From NCBI GenBank assembly GCA_025362615.1, contig JANYFQ010000201.1, positions 1 to 13,477 of the forward strand: 13,477 nt of DNA, read 5' to 3'. Origin of the DNA: Hymenobacter sp. (GTDB taxonomy: Bacteria > Bacteroidota > Bacteroidia > Cytophagales > Hymenobacteraceae). Shown here in pieces: positions 1 to 7,259 of this stretch (its first letter is position 1; every line of letters begins with the position of its first letter). A program made the translations under genes and the position numbers. The notes below the pieces were generated by a model that searched no databases, had not been told where the DNA came from, and was given only the letters and a program-made list of their open reading frames with translations.

Positions 1-30
1 GGGCAGGCGGCCAAAAAGCCGCCCGCCCGC
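1..30. repeat. GC-rich hairpin, copy 1 (downstream of the T9SS protein gene)
   Basis: An inverted repeat with left arm 1-11 and right arm 18-28 (one mismatch) and an A-rich loop at 12-17. The right arm continues to position 30 and is identical to the right arm of the hairpin at 1936-1966. It lies 12 bp past the stop codon of the minus-strand gene at 43-1794, so it may help end that transcript, but no T-tract is visible before the window ends. The left side could be truncated by the window edge. Confidence 0.6.
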
Positions 31-42
31 ACCCAACGGTCG

Positions 43-1794
43 CTACTTGCTCACCACGAAGCGCACCGATTGAGTAGCGTCGGCGGTGGTTACGTTGGCC
101 AGGTACACGCCGCTGGCCAGCGTGGCGGGCAGGGCCAGGGCGTGGGGGCCGGCACCGAGCTTGCCGTTGGCCAGCAGCACGGCCACGGGGCGGCCCAGGG
201 CATCAATCACGGTTACGGTGGCGGTGGTGGCGGTTTTGAGGTCGAATTGCAGCAGGGCAGCGCCGGCGGTGGGGTTGGGGGCCACGGCCAGGCTTTCGAG
301 GTTGCGGTTCACCACGTCGCGGTTGGTCAGGGTTTGGCCAGGGCGGTTGTAGCAGGTAATTTGGGGGTTGAAGTTGGTCCAGCCGCTGGCCCAGTCGCCG
401 GCCGGCGTACCGGCCGGGCCAAAAGCACCCCGGAAGTTCACGACATCGAAGGTGCCGTTGGGGCCGCCATTGCCGGCACCGCCGAGCTTGGCGTTGGCAA
501 AGGCCGCGCCGGTGGTCAGGAGGGAAGCGGCGGGCAGGCCAAAGGCGGGCAGGCAGGCAGCATTGGCCGAACAGTTGCCGTCGAAGTTTAGGTTGTCGGC
601 GTTCAGGCCCAGGGCGGTGTAGGTGCGGGTGGTGTCGTTGCCGTTGCTGCTGGCGAAGGCGTTGATGCCGAAGCCGGGCGTGGCACCGCTGTTGGTCGTG
701 ACGCGGGCGGCACGGCGGCCGAAGGCGGCCATTGGGGCCAGCACGTTGTTCTCGAACGAAATCAAGCCGTTCTGGGCGTTGTTGGTGGTCAGGTTGGTCG
801 AGTTGCTGTTGAGCGTCAGGCCGTAGGGCCGTCCGGCCAGCACGGTGTTGAAAATACTCTGGGCCGAGTTGCGCCGAATGAGGGCGCTGCTGGCCGTGTT
901 GAAGGGCGCGGCCGGGGTGGGCGTGGTGGGCAGCAGCACGGTCATGTTCGAGAACACGGCCGAGGTAAGCGGCGTGGCGGCGGTGCCGGTGCCGTCGTTG
1001 TCGCTCTCGAAGCCGTTCGACTCGCCGCTGGGGCCGGTGTCGGCGCGGCCGGGGTTGCGCAACGCAAGGCCGAACTGCACCCGGCCGCTGAAACCAAAGT
1101 CGGTGTCGAAGTCGTCGTCTGTCGAGCCCAACGCAATGAGATACTTGGCATTGACGGTGCCGCCGAACCACTCGAAAGCATCGTCGCCGCCGCCCGACAC
1201 CTGGATGTGGTCAATCGTGGTGCCCGCGCCCACGCCGCACAGCGTCAGGCCGTTAATTTCGCTGTTCGTGATGAACGCCACGCCAGCGTACTCAATCCGA
1301 ATGTATTGCAGCGTACCGGAGTTGTCGTTGGGCTGGTTGGCGTTCGGGCCGCCGTAGGTGGCGGCCACGCCGCCCTCCACGTTGGTCACGGCCGTGCGGT
1401 TGGTGGGCGCGTTGCCCACCAGAATCACGCCGCCCCAGTCGCCGGGTTGCCGCTGGCCCACCGGTTGGTTCGAGGTAAACACGATGGGTTGCGCGGCCGT
1501 GCCGATGGCGTTGAGCCGGGCACCGGGCTTGACGATGAGCGAGCCTTTGTTGGCCAGGTCGCCTTTGATGATGGTGCCGGCCTCAATGGTGAGCGTCGCG
1601 CCGCCGTCCACGTACACGAAGCCGTTGAGCAGGTAGATGTTGTTGCGGGTCCAGGTGGTGTTGGCGGTGATGGTGCCGGCCGGCACCACGACCGGGGCCG
1701 GGGCCGTTGGGCAAGCCGTTTGGGCGTGGGCCGTTTGCGGGGCGGCACCCAAAGCAGCAACGGCAGCGAAGGCGGCGAGTACGAAGTTTTTCAT
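43..1794 (-). CDS. Secreted beta-helix-like protein with T9SS type A C-terminal sorting domain
   Basis: Encodes 583 aa, taking the ATG at 1794 because a clear signal peptide follows at once (hydrophobic stretch about residues 4-19, cleavage expected after AHA at 22-24). An in-frame upstream extension to 1860 lacks these features. Residues about 40-350 carry short glycine- and asparagine-rich rungs typical of a parallel beta-helix or adhesin-like fold (for example GATLTIEAGTIIKG near 65-78 and DWGGVILVG near 119-127). Two acidic clusters, GGGDDAFEWFGG (201-212) and STDDDFDTDFGF (224-235), could bind a metal ion such as calcium; that is inference. The last about 82 residues (from LAVAPNP at 502) form a type A sorting domain: PNPT motif, VIDALGR strand, LASGVYLANV and a basic C-terminal lysine. 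Known role of this domain: export through the type IX secretion system and attachment or release at the surface by the PorU sortase. The gene lies 273 bp downstream of a TonB-dependent receptor on the same strand, suggesting a shared role. The ligand is unknown; no enzymatic motif was recognised. Confidence 0.85.
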   Translation of the reverse strand: MKNFVLAAFAAVAALGAAPQTAHAQTACPTAPAPVVVPAGTITANTTWTRNNIYLLNGFVYVDGGATLTIEAGTIIKGDLANKGSLIVKPGARLNAIGTAAQPIVFTSNQPVGQRQPGDWGGVILVGNAPTNRTAVTNVEGGVAATYGGPNANQPNDNSGTLQYIRIEYAGVAFITNSEINGLTLCGVGAGTTIDHIQVSGGGDDAFEWFGGTVNAKYLIALGSTDDDFDTDFGFSGRVQFGLALRNPGRADTGPSGESNGFESDNDGTGTAATPLTSAVFSNMTVLLPTTPTPAAPFNTASSALIRRNSAQSIFNTVLAGRPYGLTLNSNSTNLTTNNAQNGLISFENNVLAPMAAFGRRAARVTTNSGATPGFGINAFASSNGNDTTRTYTALGLNADNLNFDGNCSANAACLPAFGLPAASLLTTGAAFANAKLGGAGNGGPNGTFDVVNFRGAFGPAGTPAGDWASGWTNFNPQITCYNRPGQTLTNRDVVNRNLESLAVAPNPTAGAALLQFDLKTATTATVTVIDALGRPVAVLLANGKLGAGPHALALPATLASGVYLANVTTADATQSVRFVVSK

Positions 1795-1935
1795 GGGAGA
1801 ATGGGGGCTGGGAATACGGCTGCAAAGGTCCGGGCGCACTGTGTGCGGGGTGTCACGCAATGGTTATGCTTGCGCGATGCGGGCGTGAAGGTTGTGTTAA
1901 GCGGCTGTCCGAATCAGGCGGTGCGGGCGTTAGGT

Positions 1936-1966
1936 GCGGGCGGGCGGCTTTTCGCCGCCCGCCCGC
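1936..1966. repeat. GC-rich hairpin, copy 2 (perfect 13-bp stem)
   Basis: Perfect inverted repeat: arm 1936-1948 (GCGGGCGGGCGGC), 5-nt loop 1949-1953, arm 1954-1966. It lies between the receptor gene and the T9SS protein gene. The same stem sequence recurs at 2028-2054 with the complementary loop sequence, so the two copies lie in opposite orientation. It could attenuate transcription between the two genes or be a dispersed palindromic repeat; it lacks the T-tract of a standard intrinsic terminator. Confidence 0.75.
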
Positions 1967-2027
1967 TAATCGTCTGGCTGCCGTTGGGTTGATGTTGGGC
2001 TGGCGTTGAGTCGATGTTCAACGGCAA

Positions 2028-2054
2028 GCGGGCGGGCGGCGAAAAGCCGCCCGC
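2028..2054. repeat. GC-rich hairpin, copy 3 (just after the receptor stop codon)
   Basis: The left arm 2028-2040 is identical to the left arm of copy 2. The right arm pairs over 9 bp (2032-2040 with 2046-2054) around a GAAAA loop at 2041-2045. It starts 13 bp beyond the receptor stop codon (2068-2070) in the direction of transcription, a typical place for a terminator or an mRNA 3'-end stabilising hairpin. There is no clear T-tract after it on the minus strand. Confidence 0.7.
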
Positions 2055-2067
2055 ACCGCCTCCCAAA

Positions 2068-4971
2068 TCAAAACCGATACGTCAGCCCCAGCGTCGAGTA
2101 CACGCCGCGCTTGTAGCGGGCAAAGGCCTTGCCTTCCTCGTTGGCATCGATGCGGCCGTTGCGGTCGAAATCGTAGTACATCCGCACTTCCTGGTTGAGC
2201 AGGTTTTGCACCCCGGCCCGGATTTCGAGGTGTTCGCCCACGCCCTTGGTCACGGCCAGGTCCACGACGTGGCGCGGCATATCGATGATGGTGGGGTTGT
2301 CGTTGATGTCGCCGGCGAAGGAAATGCGCGGCCCCATCACGTTGTACTGCCCCGACACCTGCCAGCGGTGGGCGGGGTCCTGGTAAAACACGCCCGCGTT
2401 CACCACGTACGGCGACTGCCCCTGGAGCGGGCGGCTGGGCAGGGCGAAGCCGGCGTTGCGCGGGTCGTCGGGGTCGAGGGCCACGCGGCTGCGGATGAGG
2501 GCGGCGTTGAGCAGGAAGTTGAAGCGCTGCAAGAAGCGGCTTTCGCTCAGGCCCAGCAACGATTTTCGCACTTCCACTTCGGTGCCCAGGTCGTAGGCTT
2601 TGGGGGCGTTCTGGTAGGTCAGGTTCAGGTCGCCGCTCACCGAAACCGTCACTTGCTCGATGGCATCGCGGAAATTCTTGTAGAACACGCCCACCGACAG
2701 CATTTCCGAGCGCGACGGGTAAAATTCGTAGCGCAGGTCGGCGTTGTAAATTCTGGCCGTCCGCAGCGCGGCATCGCCCGTGATGTAAAAATTGTTGCTC
2801 ACGTCGAAGTACGTGTACTTGGCCACTTCCCGAAACTCCGGCCGGTTCACCGACACGCTGCCGCCGGCCCGCAGCAGGCTCCGCTCGTTGAAGTTGTAGG
2901 TGGCGTTGAACGAAGGCAGCACGAACGTGCGGGTTTCTTCGTAGGGCTGCTCCGTCGGGCTGCCCGAGGTCAGGGTCTTGCTATTGTACTCGATGCGCGC
3001 CCCGCCTGAGAGGTTGAGTTGGTCTGAGAGCGGCAGCACGGTGCTCAGGTAGCCCGCCACGAGGCGGTTTTTGCCCACGTACCGGTCTTGCGCGTTGGTG
3101 CCCTCCACGAGCGTGAAACCGGCGTAGGGCAGCGTGGTGCCCGGCACAAAGCCGGGGTTGGCCAGCGGCTCCAGGTTTTCGGGGTTGAAGATGGTGGCCA
3201 GCCCCTGGCTGTCGATGGCCGGGTCAAGTGTGCGGCCCGTTGGGGCGGCGTAGTTGAAAAAACGGCTGTCGTAGCTGCGCTGCTTTTCTTCGGCGTAAAA
3301 ACCCGCCCGCAGCTTTATTTGGTTGGCACTGAGCGTATCGCGGCGGTTCAGCAGGCGGTGTTCCAATTCCCCGCTGGTCATGTAGGTGTCTTCGACGAGC
3401 TTGGAGTAAAAACGCGCCCGCGACGTGACGTACCCAACCGCGCTGACGACGCGAAACGGCTGCGGGTTGCCGGGGTCCACGACGCGCTCTTGTTGGTTGA
3501 GGCGGTAGTCGGGCTCGTTACGGTTCACGTAATTGTAGCCGGCGGCCCACGTCAGCGACGTGCGCCCGGCGGAGCCCACGGTATGTGCGCCGCCGAGCTG
3601 GCCCGAATAAATGCTGCGGCTTTGGTAGTGCAGGGCGTAGTCGTTGCGTTCGCGGGTTTCGCCGCTGTTGGTGTCCAGCCCCCGGCGGTTTATCACCTCG
3701 TCGGTGCCGTACTGGTTAAAAAAATTGCGGAACTCCAGGCGGTTGCGCTCGTTGAAGCGCACCTGGTAGTTGTGAATCAGGCCCAGCCGCACCGAGGCCA
3801 GGCTGCGGGTGTCGGTAAATTCATAGGTCAACACCGGGGCAGCCCGCTGGTCTTCGGGCTTGACATCTTCGGTCTTGTAATCGTAGTTAAAGCGTTGCCG
3901 CAGTGCGTTGTACTGCTCCTGGGTGTTGGAGTACGAGATGGACGTGACGTTGCTCAGGTAGACGCTCCCGATTTCGTACTTCCGGTTCAGGCCCAGCGAA
4001 ACGCGCAAATCGGGCCGTGAGGTGATGCTTTGGGGCAGAAACTCGTTGCGTAAATCGCCGCGCTGCCGCAGCCCCGCCAGTTGCTCCTGGCCCAGCGCCT
4101 GGTTGCGGTCCAGGCCGGCCAGCGTGCCCGGCAGCGCCCGTTGCTTGTCGTCGAAGCCCAAAAAATCGGTCGAGCTGTGGTTCGTGCTCAGGTAATCGCC
4201 CTTGAAGGTGTTGGTGCTCCGCGCCCAGCCCGACACGCTCAGGCTGGTCGAATTTTCCTGCACCGCGTTCTTGGTGAACACCTTCACCACGCCGCCCCCG
4301 AACTCGCCCGGTAGTTCGGGCGCGCCGGACTTGAAAATCAGCACCCTATCAATCACCGACGAAGGCAGGATGTCGAACGAAAACGAGCGCGTGTCCACCT
4401 CCGCACTCGGCGTAAGCGCATCGTTGAGCAGCACGGTGTTGTAGCGCTCGGCCAGCCCCCGAATGACGATGAAGTTGTTATTCTGCACCGTCACGCCCGG
4501 AATGCGCTTCACCACTTCGGCCGCGTCGCGGTCGAGGCTTTTCACAATTTGCTCGCTGCTGATGCCGCTCACCACGACCTCACTTTTCTTCATGTCCTGC
4601 AACACCACGGCTTCGCCGCCGGTCTGCTTCACGGCCGTCACCGTCACTTCAGTCAGGCTCGTGGCGCTTTCGGCCATTGCCCCGTTGAGAGTGGTGGTTT
4701 GGTTGGTTTGAATAACGACACCCGGCATGATGAGCGGCTGGTAGCCCACGTAGGTCATCGTGATGCTGTAGGTGCCGGGGGCCAGTTTGAGTTCGTAGCG
4801 GCCGTCCACGTTCACGGGGGCGGCCAGGGTGGTGCCCGTCACGAGCACCGTGGCCCCGATAACGCCTTCGTTGGTCTTTTTGTCCGTCACCTTGCCCGCC
4901 AGCGTGCCCTGCTGCGCGTGGGCTAAACCCGTAGTCATCAGCCACAAAAACCCCAATAAGGCAACCCGCAT
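2068..4971 (-). CDS. TonB-dependent outer-membrane receptor with carboxypeptidase-regulatory-like N-terminal domain
   Basis: Encodes 967 aa. Start ATG at 4971, directly followed by a signal peptide (hydrophobic core 3-16, AHA at 17-19, then QQ). Residues about 22-100 form a carboxypeptidase-regulatory-like beta-sandwich (GKVTDKKTNEGVIGATV, then GRYELKLAPGTYSITMTYVGY). A TonB-box-like EVTVTAV follows at 108-114, then the plug domain at about 135-240 (RIPGVTVQNNNFIVIRGL, RYNTVLLNDA, GGGVVKV). The remainder is the beta-barrel, ending in the outer-membrane C-terminal pattern LGLTYRF with terminal Phe. Family role: energised uptake of a large or scarce substrate across the outer membrane, driven by TonB-ExbBD. 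No SusD partner is present, so this is probably not a classical SusC; the next gene downstream is a T9SS surface protein that could take the binding role. An EF-hand-like loop DFDRNGRIDANE sits at 934-945, just before the last strand. Substrate unknown; the family call is firm. Confidence 0.93.
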   Translation of the reverse strand: MRVALLGFLWLMTTGLAHAQQGTLAGKVTDKKTNEGVIGATVLVTGTTLAAPVNVDGRYELKLAPGTYSITMTYVGYQPLIMPGVVIQTNQTTTLNGAMAESATSLTEVTVTAVKQTGGEAVVLQDMKKSEVVVSGISSEQIVKSLDRDAAEVVKRIPGVTVQNNNFIVIRGLAERYNTVLLNDALTPSAEVDTRSFSFDILPSSVIDRVLIFKSGAPELPGEFGGGVVKVFTKNAVQENSTSLSVSGWARSTNTFKGDYLSTNHSSTDFLGFDDKQRALPGTLAGLDRNQALGQEQLAGLRQRGDLRNEFLPQSITSRPDLRVSLGLNRKYEIGSVYLSNVTSISYSNTQEQYNALRQRFNYDYKTEDVKPEDQRAAPVLTYEFTDTRSLASVRLGLIHNYQVRFNERNRLEFRNFFNQYGTDEVINRRGLDTNSGETRERNDYALHYQSRSIYSGQLGGAHTVGSAGRTSLTWAAGYNYVNRNEPDYRLNQQERVVDPGNPQPFRVVSAVGYVTSRARFYSKLVEDTYMTSGELEHRLLNRRDTLSANQIKLRAGFYAEEKQRSYDSRFFNYAAPTGRTLDPAIDSQGLATIFNPENLEPLANPGFVPGTTLPYAGFTLVEGTNAQDRYVGKNRLVAGYLSTVLPLSDQLNLSGGARIEYNSKTLTSGSPTEQPYEETRTFVLPSFNATYNFNERSLLRAGGSVSVNRPEFREVAKYTYFDVSNNFYITGDAALRTARIYNADLRYEFYPSRSEMLSVGVFYKNFRDAIEQVTVSVSGDLNLTYQNAPKAYDLGTEVEVRKSLLGLSESRFLQRFNFLLNAALIRSRVALDPDDPRNAGFALPSRPLQGQSPYVVNAGVFYQDPAHRWQVSGQYNVMGPRISFAGDINDNPTIIDMPRHVVDLAVTKGVGEHLEIRAGVQNLLNQEVRMYYDFDRNGRIDANEEGKAFARYKRGVYSTLGLTYRF

Positions 4972-4996
4972 AATGTTTGTTGTTGGTTTGACACAG

Positions 4997-5024
4997 CAAA
5001 ATTACCGGCACCCGGTTGCGGCAA
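4997..5024 (-). promoter_or_regulatory. Bacteroidota-type promoter for the TonB-dependent receptor
   Basis: On the minus strand the -7 box TAATTTTG (5004 down to 4997) matches TAnnTTTG completely, and a TTG at 5024-5022 gives a 17-nt spacer, inside the 17-23 range known for this phylum. The expected RNA start is near 4990, about 20 nt before the receptor ATG. Confidence 0.6.
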
Positions 5025-5063
5025 CATAACCAGCAGGTTACGCTATTATTACCACGGCGTAAC

Positions 5064-5080
5064 GCGGGTTTTCAACCCGC
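5064..5080. repeat. Short palindrome GCGGGTTTTCAACCCGC, copy 1
   Basis: A 7-bp stem with a 3-nt loop (GCGGGTT-TTC-AACCCGC), in the divergent region between the receptor and yicC. The same sequence occurs at 11219-11239 and, inverted, at 11405-11421. It has no T-tract and is not placed after a gene, so a dispersed repeat or protein-binding site is more likely than a terminator. Confidence 0.65.
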
Positions 5081-5094
5081 ACGTGGGCGGTCGC

Positions 5095-5135
5095 CAACAG
5101 CGCCTCAACGACGCCACCCAACCGCAGCGCTGTTG
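5095..5135. repeat. Inverted repeat between receptor and yicC
   Basis: CAACAGCGC at 5095-5103 is repeated inverted as GCGCTGTTG at 5127-5135 with 23 nt between. A second overlapping hairpin, AACCGCA (5120-5126) with TGCGGTT (5134-5140), competes with it. The pair could be alternative structures in the yicC leader or simply a palindromic repeat next to the one at 5064-5080. Confidence 0.4.
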
Positions 5136-5223
5136 CGGTTTCGCCCGTACTTTGCTCTCCGTATCTGTATCATTGCCGAATCAAGCTTCAACATTCAACA
5201 GCCAAAATCCAACCTTTAAAAAA

Positions 5224-6135
5224 ATGCTCATTTCCATGACCGGCTTCGGCCAAGCCCACCGCGAAACCGACACCTACACAGCCACCGCCGAAGTCAAGTC
5301 GCTCAACTCGAAAACCCTCGACCTAAGCCTGCGCCTGCCGCGCTTCCTGCTGCCGCACGAACTCGAAATCCGCAACCTGCTGGGCAAGGCCCTGCTGCGG
5401 GGCAAAGTCAATTTCAGCCTCGACTACCTGCGCCCCGCCGCCGCCCGCACCACCGCCCCGCCCCTCAACCGCGAGGCCCTGCTCGCCGCCTACCACGAGC
5501 TGCAAGCCGTGGCCGCCAGCCTGGGCCTGCCCACCACCGAGGCCACCCTGCTGGCCGCCCTGCGCCTGCCCGGCGTGCTGCCCACCGCCGCCGAAACCCG
5601 CGAAGCCGCCCCCACCGACCCCGACACCCCCGGCATTGCCTGGCCCGAGCTGCAACCCTTGGTGCTGGAGGCCCTGGCCGCCATGCAGCAGTTTCGGCAG
5701 GACGAGGGCCGCACCCTCACGGCCGAAATCCTGGGCTACGTGGCCACCATCCGCCAGCAGCTCGTCCTCGTCGAGCAGCACGACCCCGCCCGCATTGCCC
5801 ACGCCCGCCAGCGCCTCGCCGCCCACCTCGCCGAACTCAGCAGCCACGAGCATTTTAGCGAAACCCGCTTCGAGCAGGAAGTGCTCTACTACATCGAAAA
5901 GCTCGACATTGCCGAGGAAAAAGTGCGCCTTTCTGCCCACCTGGCCTATTTTGAAGAAGCCGCCCTGCAACCCGACGAGGCCGTGGGCAAAAAACTGGCC
6001 TTCCTGGCCCAGGAAATAGGCCGCGAAATCAACACCATCGGCTCCAAGGCCAACGATGCCACGGTGCAGCACCTGGTGGTGGGCATGAAAGAAGAGCTGG
6101 AAAAGATAAAGGAGCAGCTCAACAACATTCTTTAA
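5224..6135 (+). CDS. yicC: YicC/YloC family endoribonuclease
   Basis: Encodes 303 aa, close to the usual family length of about 290. The start is the ATG at 5224 because the family begins with the pattern MxxSMTGFG, seen here as MLISMTGFG; longer in-frame starts toward 5083 fall in repeat DNA. The N-terminal YicC domain covers about 1-155 (EVKSLNSKTLDL at 23-34, RGKVNFSL at 59-66). The C-terminal DUF1732 region covers about 218-303, with conserved DIAEEKVRLSAHL at 228-240, KKLAFLAQEIGREINTIGSK at 256-275 and the final helix ELEKIKEQLNNIL. The E. coli member is an RNase involved in small-RNA turnover; the exact substrate here is unknown. It is divergent from the receptor gene, with a 252-bp shared upstream region. 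I see no full TAnnTTTG box, only a TACTTTG at about 5148. The often neighbouring gmk is not downstream. Confidence 0.93.
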   Translation: MLISMTGFGQAHRETDTYTATAEVKSLNSKTLDLSLRLPRFLLPHELEIRNLLGKALLRGKVNFSLDYLRPAAARTTAPPLNREALLAAYHELQAVAASLGLPTTEATLLAALRLPGVLPTAAETREAAPTDPDTPGIAWPELQPLVLEALAAMQQFRQDEGRTLTAEILGYVATIRQQLVLVEQHDPARIAHARQRLAAHLAELSSHEHFSETRFEQEVLYYIEKLDIAEEKVRLSAHLAYFEEAALQPDEAVGKKLAFLAQEIGREINTIGSKANDATVQHLVVGMKEELEKIKEQLNNIL

Positions 6136-6643
6136 CAACGAAGCTGTTCAACACCGACAGGTCGGAGGAAAAACCGGGTTCTCTTGGCCACCAACGCGGC
6201 TCCAAAAACCTTGATTAAGGCCAAATGCTCGGTCAGCGCCGCATAAAAAACGCCAGACCCACCGCTCCCGCCGACGAACAACAAAGAGCAGCACCCAACA
6301 ACGCCCTATGCGAGGGAAAACAGCTCCTTTTTTACGAGCCAAAGAATTGCATTAAATTTGTAAAAAGAGAATTTTGCGCGGCAGAAACGGGCAGATATCA
6401 AAAAATTTGCAAAAAACTCACGTCTTTGGCTGATAGTATTTCATTTTTCATAACTTTCGCGTTACGAGCCCGTTAATACCGTATAGGAACCTGCTCACTT
6501 GCGGTTATCCGAAAAAGACGCGCTAACTTTGTGGCAGGAAGTTTGCAAAACCAATTTTTGCACCTAACTTGGTTTCGGCAATTGCCTGCACTGCGCGTCG
6601 AAGTAGAGGTGTTTTTGTTTAACCTGCTAACACTATTACTGCC
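6136..6643. other. 508-bp gene-free region with an AT-rich core
   Basis: No credible protein gene on either strand. Short open frames (6225-6476 plus, 6148-6342 minus) have no start context, family resemblance or typical composition. The DNA changes from GC-rich to clearly AT-rich at about 6330-6480, unlike the rest of the window, and contains a perfect -7-type box TAAATTTG at 6353-6360 without a correctly spaced TTG. A small CCGAC/GTCGG palindrome at 6154-6165 lies just after yicC. The right end holds the promoter of the next gene. A small RNA starting near 6367 is possible but not supported by any recognised structure. Confidence 0.5.
6499..6531 (+). promoter_or_regulatory. Bacteroidota-type promoter for the small exported protein
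   Basis: TTG at 6499-6501, a 22-nt spacer, then TAACTTTG at 6524-6531, a full match to TAnnTTTG. RNA would start near 6538, leaving a leader of about 105 nt before the ATG at 6644. Confidence 0.6.
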
Positions 6644-7180
6644 ATGAAAGTAACCTTACTCTTGTGCCTGCTGGGGCTGATGCTCACTGCGGCCCGCCCC
6701 ACCACCGAAATCGAATTGGTCAAGAAGCGCGTTCTCAGCGAACGCGTTGAAATCCTCATCCCCAAAGGCTTCGAGGTGATGACCGAGCAGCAGATGGATT
6801 TTGCCTACGGCAAAGCCGCCAGCCGCCCGAGCGTCATCTTCACCAACAACAACCTGGTGAGCCTGGCCTTCAACTACTCCGACAACGACTCGGACCAGGA
6901 CATGGTGGACATTTACGCGCAGTCGTTTGCCAAGTCGTACCACAAGCTCTACAACGAAGCCACCTGGTTCGGCGAGGGTGTCAAGAACATCAACAACCGC
7001 AAAGTGGGCTACCTCGAATTCATGAAGCCCGAAATGGGCCACGAGGTGTACACGCTGGTGTTTTTCACCGACGTGCAAGGCAAACTAATGATTTGCACCT
7101 TCAACTGCGCCGACCGGCAGAAGCCCGACTGGGAGCCCATCGCCAAGCAAATCATGCTGTCGGTGAAATCGAACGGCTGA
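6644..7180 (+). CDS. Small exported protein of unknown function
   Basis: Encodes 178 aa. The ATG at 6644 is followed by a hydrophobic signal peptide (residues about 3-15, cleavage expected near TAA at 15-17). The single early cysteine (C8) lies inside the hydrophobic core, not in a lipobox position, so it is probably periplasmic rather than a lipoprotein. The mature part opens with VEILIPKGFEVMTEQQMDFAY, followed by SVIFTNNNLVSLAFNYS, and ends IAKQIMLSVKSNG. This order, an 'IPKGF' strand, alternating strands, then a helix and a closing 'I..SV' strand, resembles the PsbP/DcrB/DUF1795-like fold; that is a pattern-level guess without an assigned family. It stands alone: own promoter, 508 bp empty upstream, and a terminator 39 bp after its stop shared with the convergent peptidase gene. 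Codon composition matches its neighbours. Confidence 0.8.
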   Translation: MKVTLLLCLLGLMLTAARPTTEIELVKKRVLSERVEILIPKGFEVMTEQQMDFAYGKAASRPSVIFTNNNLVSLAFNYSDNDSDQDMVDIYAQSFAKSYHKLYNEATWFGEGVKNINNRKVGYLEFMKPEMGHEVYTLVFFTDVQGKLMICTFNCADRQKPDWEPIAKQIMLSVKSNG

Positions 7181-7218
7181 GTAAGTGGTGAGCTTTTAGC
7201 TGATAGCTGTCAGCTTTG

Positions 7219-7259
7219 AAAAAATCGGTGGTTGGGCTTGGTCCGGCTACCGATTTTTT
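7219..7259. terminator. Bidirectional intrinsic terminator between convergent genes
   Basis: AAAAAATCGGT at 7219-7229 is the exact reverse complement of ACCGATTTTTT at 7249-7259. On the plus strand the stem can extend inward through G-U pairs to a 5-nt loop at 7237-7241. Each strand ends its hairpin in a run of six T, so it can stop both the 6644-7180 transcript and the convergent peptidase transcript. The stop codon of the minus-strand gene (7247-7249) lies at the inner edge of the right arm. Confidence 0.85.

Noticed and set aside
1795..1860. Upstream extension of the T9SS protein
   Set aside because: The added 22 residues precede a textbook signal peptide and have no function in it; the ATG at 1794 is preferred.
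2014..4020. Long plus-strand open frames (331 and 310 codons) opposite the receptor gene
   Set aside because: Antisense shadows of a strongly supported gene, with His/Val/Gly/Gln-rich translations and no family resemblance.
6148..6342. A 64-codon minus-strand open frame after yicC
   Set aside because: Trp- and Arg-rich translation without family resemblance, and no start context or neighbouring minus-strand gene.
6225..6476. An 83-codon plus-strand open frame after yicC
   Set aside because: No promoter at a fitting distance, the composition shifts abruptly where the AT-rich island begins, and no motif or signal peptide is seen.
7190..7217. AGCTGA/TCAGCT small inverted repeat before the terminator
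   Set aside because: The 6-bp stem is too weak to assign a function next to the strong terminator at 7219-7259.
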